NCBI RefSeq assembly: GCF_043951865.1
Contig: NZ_JBINJF010000013.1
Location: forward strand, 57,660 to 121,659
Length of the DNA: 64,000 nt
From: JAMQKA01 sp043951865
Lineage (GTDB): Bacteria > Bacteroidota > Rhodothermia > Balneolales > Balneolaceae
Reading direction: 5' to 3'
Part shown: positions 34,501 through 43,778 of the stretch, in pieces
Layout: each line of letters begins with the position of its first letter
Numbering within the stretch: the first letter of the stretch is position 1
Made by a program: the position numbers and the translations under genes
The notes under the pieces: generated by a model
Databases searched by the model: none
What the model saw: only the letters and a program-made list of their open reading frames with translations
Told to the model about the DNA's origin: nothing

Positions 34501-37500
34501 CTCTGTACTCTGCGCCTGTTCTGATGCGACAGTTTCATCAACCCGGAAGGAGGGCGATTCGGATACATTTGCAGACGGAACGGGCTTGTAAACATTGGAC
34601 ACCGGGGACTGGGTCATGGTGGTCATCATACTGTCAAAAGCACTTTCTGCCATCTCGCGGTACTCAATGGATGTTTGCAACCCCTCATCCAGTAAACCGG
34701 TCACATCATCAGACATATCTTCCACATCGGCAAAATAATTGACCAGTACAAACCGGGAGTCTTCCGGAGACAAGATGTATTCAACCAGGCCATTATGTGT
34801 ACGGTCTGCCTTCATTACCGTGTTCATCATTTGCTGGAGCTGTGAAGGCGGAGAATAAGAACGACTGCTGCTTCCATAAGGACTGGTCTCCACATCATTC
34901 AGTATTCTTGTCACTGCGATGTCTCGCACGGCTTTACTCTGGGAATAAAAATTTCTCCCGGCGTCACGCACATCAGAGGTACTCACGCCTAAGCCGGCAA
35001 ATCCCGGCGGCTCCTGGAGAGCGGCCTTGGCGGCAGCGATCTGGTTTTTCATATCCTCAATCTTCTGGCGGAACCGGTCCCGCTGATCCTGGGCCTGGGC
35101 TATCAGATCATTATGGCTGCCTTTTCCGAATCCCGCATCTATCCCATTATCCGCGACTGATGCCCATGCTGATACACAGGCTTCATCGACCAACAGATCT
35201 ACACATCCTTTGACAGCGGCATAAATTTCAAAACCTGATGGAGATTTCGTCACAAAAGCACCTTTTGCATCTGCGGTAATACAGACGCCCAGGCAAGCCT
35301 CGGCACTGAACACCACATACGCCCCGAACGGCAGGCTGAAGTCGGGGTCATCGAGCAGCCAGACAGAACCGGTCACATCACTTTTGACAGAGATAAGCGG
35401 CACACCGACGTTAAACCCTACCCCAACTTCCAGAAGGAAGCCCTGCTGGGCAGCCAGGAACTCCCCGTCGCCCTCCAGCATATCACCCAAGATGCCAAAC
35501 TCAGCATTCCCGATAATGCCCCAGACCACCTCATCATCCGTCTCCCGCAGGAAGTACTCGATATTTCCCTCCCCGGAAACAGTTCCAGGTACCTCCAATG
35601 CTATTCCGATATCTCCCAGTATATAAAACGGATCTCTCTGCATCGATATATACATCTCTCCCTGGACAAGCGCGCTGGCAGTCCCCTCGCCGTCCATCTG
35701 CAGCACATTGCCACGTGCATCCATGTAGAAGCCCTGGTTCGTAATCTGGAAAAAAGTTTGTCCCTCTACCACATACTGGTTGCCACTGCCGGCGATGCCG
35801 ATATCGGCATAGAGCATGACTGCAAAGTCCACGTCATCGGCCGCGGGCATCGCATTTTCGTTGACCAGCTCATGACCAAAGCCGCCTATGGCCGTACTGA
35901 CCAGGTCCAGGTCGGCCTGGTCGGGTTTCCAGAAGAATCCGCCTCCCGCGCCGTTCAGATCGATAATGCCGGGAACAATAGGGATTCCTACGTCAGCCTG
36001 TACAGCAACGAAAAGACCGTAGCTGGTTTCCCCGTCGATGTTAGCAAACTTGCCGGCTACGGCAGCCCCGGCGGTACTCCCCCCGATATCGAAGGTACCA
36101 GTGGCGGCGGCACGCAGCAGAAAGTCGTTGCCGTCCTGCAGGTAGTTGAGGCTGGCGTTCATCGTAAAGAAATCATCGATGCTGACGTTAAAATCTTCAA
36201 TGTAGAGCTCGCGTTCGCCGCCAACCGTTTCATAGAAATAGATACTGTGCACGCCCCCGGTGAACCCACCCGATTCGCTATTGGCATTGGCGCTGATCGA
36301 CAATTCCAGGGCCGGGTTGGCACTCTGGCTTCCGGTATCTGCCGGACAGGGACCGAAGCAGAGCAGTTCGACTACATTTTTTGTGGTCGTTTGTACATCC
36401 TGGGCCCCGCCGTCCAGCTCGTCCGGACTTTTGGGAGACGCGTCGGCCATCGTAATTTCTTTGCCGTTGGGCGTGGACTCATACAGGAACTGGCCTATCG
36501 TCAGCGTGCCGATTCCCTCCATGTCGATAGAGCCGGAACCATCCAGGTTGCCGACATCCTCTACCCCGTTGTGGCTGACGGTAAACCCGCTGTAGCCCAG
36601 GTTGGCCGACATCTGGTCGAGGTTGATATCCGCCTGCCCGTTCAGGGTGATTTCAAAACCATCCTGTGTGGATGCGATCTGATCGAAGGCGATGTTGACG
36701 GAAAAAAAGCTGAAATCGAATGCAAAGGATACGTTGCCGGTCGCATTGTACTGCACCATGGGCAACTGTCCCGGAGAGAAACCGAGCCCGGGATTATTTG
36801 GAAAATTACCGCTCTCACCGAAATAGATGATCGGATCCACCTCGTCAGCCTCGTACAGCTCCCCGTTGGCATATACCCCGGACTGCTGCCAGTCGTACGG
36901 ATCGATATCGGCAGCGACCTGTGTCAGCTTAAAATGCCCAAAATCACCGAGTGCGAACTCTTCATCCAGGCTAAACGCCGGTTCAGATGCCTCAACCTGT
37001 ACCTGGCCCTGCCCGTCGCGGTAGATACTGATGGTTGATGTGGAGGTCTGATCCACGGGAGCCGGAAGCGTAATGGCCAACTCGGTATCGAGCCGCAGCC
37101 CGGCGCTGTTGGAAAGCGTCATTGAGTTTATGACCAGGTGATCGTCGATAAGCGTTATCGCATCCGACTGTATCTGCCCGAAGTCGAACTGCCCGTCAGT
37201 ATCGATCACAAGGTTTTGATAATCGATATCCTTTTCCAGGAAGGTGAGTGTCCCGGATGAAGAACTCAGCGCCACTGCCCGGCCTGTGATTGTTACCGAG
37301 GGAGCGATGATATTCCCGGACAGCGCTCCTTCGAACAATGTAAACTGCTGATCTGCAAGCGTTCCCACCGACTGACCCAGCGCAAAATGCAGCGAGGGAC
37401 TGGAACTCCAGTCGTTGACCCCCACTTCCAGGTCCTGCACGCTCACATCGAGCGGTTCGCCGAGTACATCTTCCAGGGAGACCGTCCCGTTCAGCACCAG

Positions 37501-40500
37501 GTAAAATGAGTCCTCATCGGTCTCAAGCCCTATCCCATCGTGCGCATTGGGCGAAAGCGTAACGGCTCCCATCGTCATCTCCCGGATGGTATTGCCCGGA
37601 TCCAGGTAAAAATCCCATCCGGCACTCGACCAAGAGGCGTTGAAGAACACCGGCTCATCGCCGGCATTAAGATCCATGATCAAACTGCTGCTCAGCGTTC
37701 CCGACAGGGCTACACTGTTTGAACTTCCAAATGTAGCTTCCACACCCAGCAAGGAGGCCTCAAAAACATCGGACTCATTGCTGCCGGAGACCGAACCGGA
37801 ATGCGAATAGGTGTACAGTGGTGTAAGCCCGCCCTGATAGGAGGTCCGGTAGTCGCCCAGGCTCACAGATCCCGATTCGATTCCACCGGAATTTATCGTG
37901 GCATTGACGAGGGCCTCATGTTCCTGCAGCACGCCGGGCAGTTCCAGTGCCAGGCCGGCCTTCAGCTCGGGACCGTTTCCGTCATCCGTTATTTCGAGTT
38001 CCCGGAGGCTCAACGGAAGATCCAGGCTGGATGCCAGCGAAGTTTCGCTCTGAAGCGTCAGGGCTCCGCCGGTGATATGATAAGCATCATCAGTTGTGAG
38101 ACTGAATTCGACGTTCACCTCGGTGGGATTGTCAGATTGATCAGGGAGAGCAGGAATCACGACCGGCAGCGGCTGGCCGTTGGTACTGATGGTATATCCG
38201 CCGCTTTGGTTGGACGTGAGATCTACCAGAAGACTGTCGTTTTGGTCTTTGATATCCACATAGGCGATATCCTCGGTGGGCAGCGGGATGCGTGAGGGCA
38301 ACAAGGCCAACACTTGTGACCCGAGGTTGAAGCCTGAATCATCCAGGATAGCCAGCGGATCAACCGCCTGCCCCTGGTCCGAGTCATCATAAAATTCGGC
38401 ACTTCCGCTGTTTACGGAAAACCCGCCGACGTTAAGGGTGAACCCGTTCACCAGCTCGGCCCGAAGCGAAGCGTATTCCTGTCCGCTGAAGAGAATCGTA
38501 GCTATAGAGGTCCCGGAAAAGGTCAGCCCGGCCGGATTCAGTTCCATATCGGCATTCAGGTCCATGCGGATGGCGTTGTCGGCCGGCAGCTGGGAAGTGG
38601 TATCCACCAAACTAAATGAGAACGGTGAGAGGCCGATCTCTGCCGCAAAATCGGAATCGATAGTGGCGGAGCCTCCCTCGACAACAAACGGATCAAATCC
38701 CATCAGCAAGTTGTTGAACTGCACATTGGCCTGGACGCCGTCCGAAGTAAGGTTACCGCCGCCCTGAATGCTAAGTCCGTTGGCATCCAGTGTGGCCTGG
38801 TTGACGGTGAAATTCAACATCGGATCATCTGAGGCGAAAGGCAGGTTCAATGCAAACGGCTGTGTGATATCGACCGAGCCGCCGCTGATTTCACCGGTAA
38901 TAAGGTCAAGAGTGAGAAGTCCACTCGCGGTGATCGGGGAGCCATCGTTCGGGGCGGGTAGCGTAAGATCCACGCCGCCGTCCAGTTCCGCCCGCTGGGA
39001 ATTCGCGGACACAGAGAATATGAGATCAGCCGTCGAAACCGAAAGCTTTGCCGGACCGATCTCCACGTATCCACAGGGCTGTACGCCGCTGATGGTTCCT
39101 TCAAAATACTTGCTTTCCACCAGGGCCAGCGTAAATGAGGGATCCTCAACACAGGCGTCCGGATCGTCCCCGGTAAACGCCGGCAGATTCCCCAGCTCGG
39201 CATCCACCCGGATATCGACGAGCTGCTGGTCCTGGTCCCGGCTGAGCGAGCCGAAAATTTCGCTGATCATCAGCGTGGGTGAGTCGGGCATCCCTCCTAT
39301 CAATGGGATTTCCGCCCCGCCTAACGGCTGGAAGGGCGCCACCGAACCGGTAAAAAATCCGTCATCCATGGAAACGCCCGTGAACGTAAGGCCGTCCGGT
39401 GGATTCAGTCCCGTGCCCTCAAACTCCGGCAGTTCCACTTCGAAGTCCATACTCACATCAGGATTGAATGCAACGCCCTGGCTCCAGTCGAAGGTAAAGG
39501 TGGAAGCCGTTTCAAATCCGAGCGGCTTGAAGCTGAAGCCGGCCAGTGAAATTGCAGGGAGATCCAGCCCCGGGATGCTGCTCTCATCGATATCCTGCGG
39601 CGGCAGGTGAATACCGGTATTGCGGAGCTCCAGGCCCAGCAGGGGAAATACAAACTCGTCCCCGGTGGCGGGCTGAATGCGCAGTCCGGCATCCAGGGCA
39701 ATGGCAAACTCAAATCCGTTGGCCCGGGTGTACCCAAATTGCGGCAGTGACTCGATCGAGTCGAGCTGCAGGCCGAATACCCCGAAATCGAGCTCTGCAT
39801 CCGCTCCAAAGTCATCGGGCACAAAATTGGTGACATTAAAGGTCCCGGGCGTCAGGCGGATACCAATATCCGCGCCGGTGCTAAATCCGGACTCGGTATC
39901 TATTTCCAGGCCTCCAGTCAGATCCAGGTCATAGGCCGGCGAAGTAGCCCCCTCCTGCAGTGAGAAGGTCCCGCTCACCGCATCCACCATCAGCATTGCC
40001 TGGCCGCCAGGCAGCAGCGGTACCTGTGCTCCCATGCCCGACAGGTTCAGACTGGCCTGCAGGGCTCCATCACTTTGGATATAAAAGGCTGCCTGCTGGT
40101 CGTGCGGCAGATCACTTTCAAACAGGTGCAGATCGCCGAGCAGGTAGAGGGCGGTCAACGGACTGCCATCCACTACCCGGCTGCCGAAATAGAGTTGTCG
40201 CAGGGTCAGTGGAACGTTCCGGTTCTTCATCTGCAGGTTCGGATCCCCCACAGGTACATCAGCGATAATAGCCCCTTCCAAAACTTCGGGATTGGTCGGG
40301 TCGGCGGAAATAACCACGTTGTCAAGCGTAATATTCGACAACACGGGGGGATTGGCGTTATTCAAGAACGGGGCCACGAGTGAAAGCGGTGTATTGGGTT
40401 TGGTGGAAAGAACGTAGTTCCCTTCACTGTTTTCCACGGCATCAACCAGCAGGCTGTCACCCTCCCTGAGCCGGAGGTAGGCGATATCTTCCGTAGGCAG

Positions 40501-43500
40501 CGGAAGGAGGTCGGGAATGATCATATCGGCGAAAAACCCGGGAACGGGATGAAAACCGTCGGGGTCTGCGTAGGCGAATCGGCTGCCGTCCACCATGAAA
40601 TCGGCACGGCCGCTGCCGACTTTGAAAGGATACAGCTGAAATGCGAACTCATCCGAAAATTCAACCGTAGCCAGTTCATCATACTGCCGACCGTCAAAAA
40701 TGACCGCCGCATTTGCCGTACCCGTAGCATGGACCCCGGCCGAATCCAGCGTTACCTGCCCGCCCAGCTCCATAAACAGGCCCGGATCTTCCGTTAAAGC
40801 AGTATCAGCATCAACCGCCCTGAAATTCAGTGACTGCGTACCGGCATCGATTCCCGCAATCATCCCGAACGATTCATCAAAAATTACCCGTCCCCCGGTG
40901 AGCCTCAGGGTCTCCAGATCGATCAGCAGATTATCAAAGGTGGTCCCAATCCGGGTTCCCGATTCAAGCAGAAACTGCTGGCGGCCGTCTATTAAAAAAC
41001 CATTTTCATCGATCCGGGCGCTGTTGACCAGGAATGTAAGGACAGGATCTTCGCCCGGTATCTGCCATTCGAAGGGATCATTGATGTTAAAGGACACCGA
41101 TTCAAACTCACCGGTCAACAGGTTGAGACCAAACGAACCCTGTACCCGCTGGCCGCCGGGTAATTCCAGTTCCGCCGAGGCTTGCATGGTCGCCTCCCTG
41201 TCAGCCCCAGGTGTGTGGGAGAAAGTAATATCGGAGTCGGTAACCCGGGCCGTAAATGGACCGATGGCGACATCACATCCGGGAATAACATTTTCCAGCG
41301 TGCCGTTGAATCCTGTTGTGAATGAGAACTTTTGTTCTCCAAGCGGAGTAGAATCACCGGTATCACAGGTAAACGGGCGTCCCAGGCTGATACTCCCGCC
41401 CAAATCCAGCCGGCCTATCGGTTCAAAACTGTCGTCTTCATGATATTCTACGCCAAAGCGCCCTGAGAGCTCATCGATATTCAGCGCGTGGCCAGTGCCG
41501 AAATCTGCCGAACAGCCCGAAAAACTATTTACACCGACTTCCCCGAAGACCAGCATATCCTGCACGTGTCCCCCGGTCAGTTCCATCGTTTCTCCCCGGA
41601 TGCACTCGGGATACCTGCTGTCATTGGGCACTGAAACCTCCCCGCTGAATGCAAGCTCCCAGGGGCCGGGCCCGGTTTTATCCCACTCAAACAGTGGAAA
41701 CGTAAATTCGCGCATCAGTAACGACTGCAGCCTTACCCGGTAGTCGTGGATATCGTATTCCGGCAGTGAAAACGGCCCGTCTTCAAATGCATACTTGTTA
41801 AAATGGATCCCCTCGTTATCAACCCTAATATCTTCCAATTCAGTTGATTTCCAGGCATCAAATGCGGGTATTTCAACTTTGGCACCCAGCAGAAGTTCGA
41901 AATCCCAGTCCTGGTTTGCCGGGTCGTATGAAAGATGTTCCAGTTCGGTTTGTGTCAGCTCAAGCTGAATGAACCCAAGGTCGATACGCGGCTGAACGGC
42001 ACTGCACTTCCGCTGCCCGGGAATGATGGCAAGGCCCGTTTCTGAATCTGCGGTGATGATGGCATCGGTTCCGCAGGTCTCACCACCTTCAGTAAGCAAC
42101 CCCGCCGTGGCGTCCAGTTTGAGGTGGTAGTCCAGCTCATCATCCTGGGGACGGGCATCAACCGTGCCCGATATCCTGTTTACATCCAGGCTGACGGCGT
42201 CACTTGCACGGGCCAGCGGAACGGCGAAAGGGGTTTCGCAGCGGAACATCGTGGAGATCCTGTCATCCAGGAAAGCAAAGTTGTTGATTTCGCAGCCCGT
42301 ATCCTGTCCAAATACGCGCAATGCCCCTTTACCCGAAACGGTACCCTCCGGGAATGCCGCTGTCATCTCGGTAATCTCAATTTCCGCCAAGTCCTCATTG
42401 ACTGTAAACAGCGGCTCTCCCGATGCGCGAACGGTACCGCTGGCCCGGGTTGCCGTCAGATTGAGTGTACCTTGCGCCCGGTAGCTTTGCCCACTATAGT
42501 CGGACAGCGTGGCAGTAGCGGTGACTCCTTCCCCAAATCTCCATATGATTTCATCCAGTTCGGTGAGCTCGCTGGAGTTGCCGGGAATGGACGCAACCTG
42601 TCCGGCATCTCCCCGCAGCGACCCGCCCATAAGCACCGGGTTGGAAAGGGATTGTTTCTGCAGGCGCAGGTTATCGACCTGTACCCGGAGCTGCCCTGCT
42701 TCAGAATTAATAAAATTGAGCTCCAGAGTCGCCCTGCCGTTAAGCACGTAGGAGTCGGCTGCCTCGGTCACCTCCAGCTGGCCCAGGTTGACCAGTCGTG
42801 CAAATTCCGGCACCAGCGGAACCTGGTCAAGCTGCCGAATATCAGAAATCAACTCATCTCCGGCATCTTTTTTATAAGTGAAAGTTTGGAATTCGCTTTG
42901 CCCGTCATTTTTAATCGGAAGTGTGCCGTCGACAGTGTTCGCTGTTACCTGCCAGGCATATTCACTGCCCTCTTCAAGCGGCAGATATTCGGGGGTATAG
43001 ATCAACGTATTCTGATCTATTACTGATTGCCGGGCATGTGCCCTGTTGCTGTTCAGCGCCTGTAGCGGCGTCTGACTCTCCAGCACCTCAACGAGCAGAA
43101 AATCATACTGTACCGCGTATTGCCGGAGCCCCTGCAGGGATGTCCAGTTGAATACCGGTGTTTCCAGCGTCAAATTGGATTCGTTGGATGGATTAATGAG
43201 CATAGGCGGCTGCGGGTAGCGAACCATAAATGGCGTCATGGACTGTGGAGAACTGATCATGCCCGCACCCTCTTCCGGTACCGCCTCCACATACAAGACA
43301 TAGTTGCCTTCGGGGATGGTCCCCTCCTGGAGGACCTGCTGCTTCAGCCGGCTGTCCACCTGTTCCATTGTTTTATTAAACGACTGGGGGAAAGGAAGCT
43401 CGTCAAATACAGATGTAAACACATATGCCCCGGGCCGAAAACTTTCGGGCTCGGATGTGACCTCCAGGATCTCATCTCCCCCTTTGGTTACCCTGAATTT

Positions 43501-43752
43501 AAACCGGAAGTCAACAGCAACAGAATTGTTGTTATTGTAGGTAAAAACAAGCTGGTAGCGTCCGTTGCGAAAATTTTGTTCAAACTGGTCGGTAAACGGT
43601 GCGTCCACCACGCTGGGAATACCCGTCACATTAATATTCACCATGCCCTGACCCGCGGCCGACCCGAACAGGCCTCCAAGCCCCAGGATAAACACGGCTA
43701 TAACAGCTATACCTGCGAAACATCTCAACTTTATAAATCTTGTTTGGTCCAT
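31573..43752 (-). CDS. Giant exported protein of 4059 residues (TANFOR-like N-terminus)
   Basis: A single uninterrupted frame of 12.2 kb. Residues 1-36 form a signal peptide. Residues about 37-300 look like the N-terminal region of Bacteroidota TANFOR-type surface proteins (EGNYVLYVEAVP, PQPPMLINPSNES). A beta-rich region of about 2,100 residues follows, with a large internal duplication near residues 780-1130 and 1520-1870. Then come a beta-rich part with FGPCP, AGGGFFW and ACLGVC (about 2450-2870), a helical coiled-coil region (about 2880-3370) and Fn3- or cadherin-like domains to the C-terminus, with repeats of DPESGIA-Y-type. No sorting domain or catalytic motif was recognised. The ATG at 43752 is 26 bp after the barrel gene. 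Confidence 0.85.
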   Translation of the reverse strand: MDQTRFIKLRCFAGIAVIAVFILGLGGLFGSAAGQGMVNINVTGIPSVVDAPFTDQFEQNFRNGRYQLVFTYNNNNSVAVDFRFKFRVTKGGDEILEVTSEPESFRPGAYVFTSVFDELPFPQSFNKTMEQVDSRLKQQVLQEGTIPEGNYVLYVEAVPEEGAGMISSPQSMTPFMVRYPQPPMLINPSNESNLTLETPVFNWTSLQGLRQYAVQYDFLLVEVLESQTPLQALNSNRAHARQSVIDQNTLIYTPEYLPLEEGSEYAWQVTANTVDGTLPIKNDGQSEFQTFTYKKDAGDELISDIRQLDQVPLVPEFARLVNLGQLEVTEAADSYVLNGRATLELNFINSEAGQLRVQVDNLRLQKQSLSNPVLMGGSLRGDAGQVASIPGNSSELTELDEIIWRFGEGVTATATLSDYSGQSYRAQGTLNLTATRASGTVRASGEPLFTVNEDLAEIEITEMTAAFPEGTVSGKGALRVFGQDTGCEINNFAFLDDRISTMFRCETPFAVPLARASDAVSLDVNRISGTVDARPQDDELDYHLKLDATAGLLTEGGETCGTDAIITADSETGLAIIPGQRKCSAVQPRIDLGFIQLELTQTELEHLSYDPANQDWDFELLLGAKVEIPAFDAWKSTELEDIRVDNEGIHFNKYAFEDGPFSLPEYDIHDYRVRLQSLLMREFTFPLFEWDKTGPGPWELAFSGEVSVPNDSRYPECIRGETMELTGGHVQDMLVFGEVGVNSFSGCSADFGTGHALNIDELSGRFGVEYHEDDSFEPIGRLDLGGSISLGRPFTCDTGDSTPLGEQKFSFTTGFNGTLENVIPGCDVAIGPFTARVTDSDITFSHTPGADREATMQASAELELPGGQRVQGSFGLNLLTGEFESVSFNINDPFEWQIPGEDPVLTFLVNSARIDENGFLIDGRQQFLLESGTRIGTTFDNLLIDLETLRLTGGRVIFDESFGMIAGIDAGTQSLNFRAVDADTALTEDPGLFMELGGQVTLDSAGVHATGTANAAVIFDGRQYDELATVEFSDEFAFQLYPFKVGSGRADFMVDGSRFAYADPDGFHPVPGFFADMIIPDLLPLPTEDIAYLRLREGDSLLVDAVENSEGNYVLSTKPNTPLSLVAPFLNNANPPVLSNITLDNVVISADPTNPEVLEGAIIADVPVGDPNLQMKNRNVPLTLRQLYFGSRVVDGSPLTALYLLGDLHLFESDLPHDQQAAFYIQSDGALQASLNLSGMGAQVPLLPGGQAMLMVDAVSGTFSLQEGATSPAYDLDLTGGLEIDTESGFSTGADIGIRLTPGTFNVTNFVPDDFGADAELDFGVFGLQLDSIESLPQFGYTRANGFEFAIALDAGLRIQPATGDEFVFPLLGLELRNTGIHLPPQDIDESSIPGLDLPAISLAGFSFKPLGFETASTFTFDWSQGVAFNPDVSMDFEVELPEFEGTGLNPPDGLTFTGVSMDDGFFTGSVAPFQPLGGAEIPLIGGMPDSPTLMISEIFGSLSRDQDQQLVDIRVDAELGNLPAFTGDDPDACVEDPSFTLALVESKYFEGTISGVQPCGYVEIGPAKLSVSTADLIFSVSANSQRAELDGGVDLTLPAPNDGSPITASGLLTLDLITGEISGGSVDITQPFALNLPFASDDPMLNFTVNQATLDANGLSIQGGGNLTSDGVQANVQFNNLLMGFDPFVVEGGSATIDSDFAAEIGLSPFSFSLVDTTSQLPADNAIRMDLNADMELNPAGLTFSGTSIATILFSGQEYASLRAELVNGFTLNVGGFSVNSGSAEFYDDSDQGQAVDPLAILDDSGFNLGSQVLALLPSRIPLPTEDIAYVDIKDQNDSLLVDLTSNQSGGYTISTNGQPLPVVIPALPDQSDNPTEVNVEFSLTTDDAYHITGGALTLQSETSLASSLDLPLSLRELEITDDGNGPELKAGLALELPGVLQEHEALVNATINSGGIESGSVSLGDYRTSYQGGLTPLYTYSHSGSVSGSNESDVFEASLLGVEATFGSSNSVALSGTLSSSLIMDLNAGDEPVFFNASWSSAGWDFYLDPGNTIREMTMGAVTLSPNAHDGIGLETDEDSFYLVLNGTVSLEDVLGEPLDVSVQDLEVGVNDWSSSPSLHFALGQSVGTLADQQFTLFEGALSGNIIAPSVTITGRAVALSSSSGTLTFLEKDIDYQNLVIDTDGQFDFGQIQSDAITLIDDHLVINSMTLSNSAGLRLDTELAITLPAPVDQTSTSTISIYRDGQGQVQVEASEPAFSLDEEFALGDFGHFKLTQVAADIDPYDWQQSGVYANGELYEADEVDPIIYFGESGNFPNNPGLGFSPGQLPMVQYNATGNVSFAFDFSFFSVNIAFDQIASTQDGFEITLNGQADINLDQMSANLGYSGFTVSHNGVEDVGNLDGSGSIDMEGIGTLTIGQFLYESTPNGKEITMADASPKSPDELDGGAQDVQTTTKNVVELLCFGPCPADTGSQSANPALELSISANANSESGGFTGGVHSIYFYETVGGERELYIEDFNVSIDDFFTMNASLNYLQDGNDFLLRAAATGTFDIGGSTAGAAVAGKFANIDGETSYGLFVAVQADVGIPIVPGIIDLNGAGGGFFWKPDQADLDLVSTAIGGFGHELVNENAMPAADDVDFAVMLYADIGIAGSGNQYVVEGQTFFQITNQGFYMDARGNVLQMDGEGTASALVQGEMYISMQRDPFYILGDIGIALEVPGTVSGEGNIEYFLRETDDEVVWGIIGNAEFGILGDMLEGDGEFLAAQQGFLLEVGVGFNVGVPLISVKSDVTGSVWLLDDPDFSLPFGAYVVFSAEACLGVCITADAKGAFVTKSPSGFEIYAAVKGCVDLLVDEACVSAWASVADNGIDAGFGKGSHNDLIAQAQDQRDRFRQKIEDMKNQIAAAKAALQEPPGFAGLGVSTSDVRDAGRNFYSQSKAVRDIAVTRILNDVETSPYGSSSRSYSPPSQLQQMMNTVMKADRTHNGLVEYILSPEDSRFVLVNYFADVEDMSDDVTGLLDEGLQTSIEYREMAESAFDSMMTTMTQSPVSNVYKPVPSANVSESPSFRVDETVASEQAQSTEELRNQIEEMDNQFRASIADVEASLQEMHSLLDTRVEGSIAENNLTVTPGVNRLTQEYAHVIRLLQEYYAMEANKHWLEWDWASNLHSTVQQQSGQIQSGIQQLNNGFNSALANRNSNTNAYMNEVYRTVQRAHAISRFKDSTFTSSIPAVNDPYVAPQEMLTVFNELENPSCTDGSLDCVRDSVAVMNNRFWYDMHDLGLQDYTNQTSRRVINDVVPAHSQLENSLLDPLKQVTDLADQFYSNKANLTSILYNMIDNYLGWRQSVEVVTEGAVQDTTSSVDYQQRLQGLSDELVPPQITGITADPERPSYSGVNTFFNETDISWNATHPAGIVENSIDVKEFEEDTDISVGYHDYLSVGSNTSITQYPYKRTHPRGSNPSPAELQMSNTRRMNVGVRVRGLAGNTAIRRATFYVDVGPGGQSVSPGSSVLSNSVSSPDRPVLWLSSFYEKNTTTRYQQVTTQTQFGPINMTAPVEVDEYWTNEPTAIDLHIQAHDPESGIATYEYAVGSSKGGTDVIAWTELQGTRNFLSYVPTSEMIGQTRMINMTPGQEYYVSVRVTNGAGMTSRVMESSTPVIYDGEAPGKPGLAYVAVPMQQMSYAMGYSTPVDPVLESVPALDTDPELLNDWTYSATPEIERSWTASSDDQSGVSHYEYVVSTSEEVPLEDFEDVRVKTTEGTHLEYSGDLPGSLLEDFETGIYIHVRAKDYAGNASEVRTLGPNIAKDPTSPVGGKMQAKVDPFDVKLYLVELPYDPETDLEGIQYALGTSPGATDLRSWPDGSNVDFAWSSEQNGELYWSGISHTNQERFVSIPRSQLPEGDTFYISYRVVNGVGKKSGTRATGPINLDGSRPLTPSIDLSYNQSNSELQIDLENLEDPESGIASVEYSVRYLSWNTLVGWTDMHEHAGNKQGSFDLSGSVSLSGDQVDDPTYITVHVRITNGAGLQRTAQKSVTFSDMYQNLIQAVQQQYNGFLITY

Positions 43753-43778
43753 GTGCAAATGGGGATTGGATAAACTGG

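Noticed and set aside
35758..37038. Plus-strand frame of 426 codons inside the giant gene
   Set aside because: Antisense to a convincing exported protein. Several other frames of 100-300 codons in the same gene are equally without motifs.
42124..43026. Plus-strand frame of 300 codons inside the giant gene
   Set aside because: Antisense shadow with unusual composition and no recognisable domain.
31573..43752. Giant protein as a toxin or polyketide-type enzyme
   Set aside because: No catalytic motif, no RHS or Ca-binding repeats and no carrier domains; it has a signal peptide and beta-rich surface-type domains.
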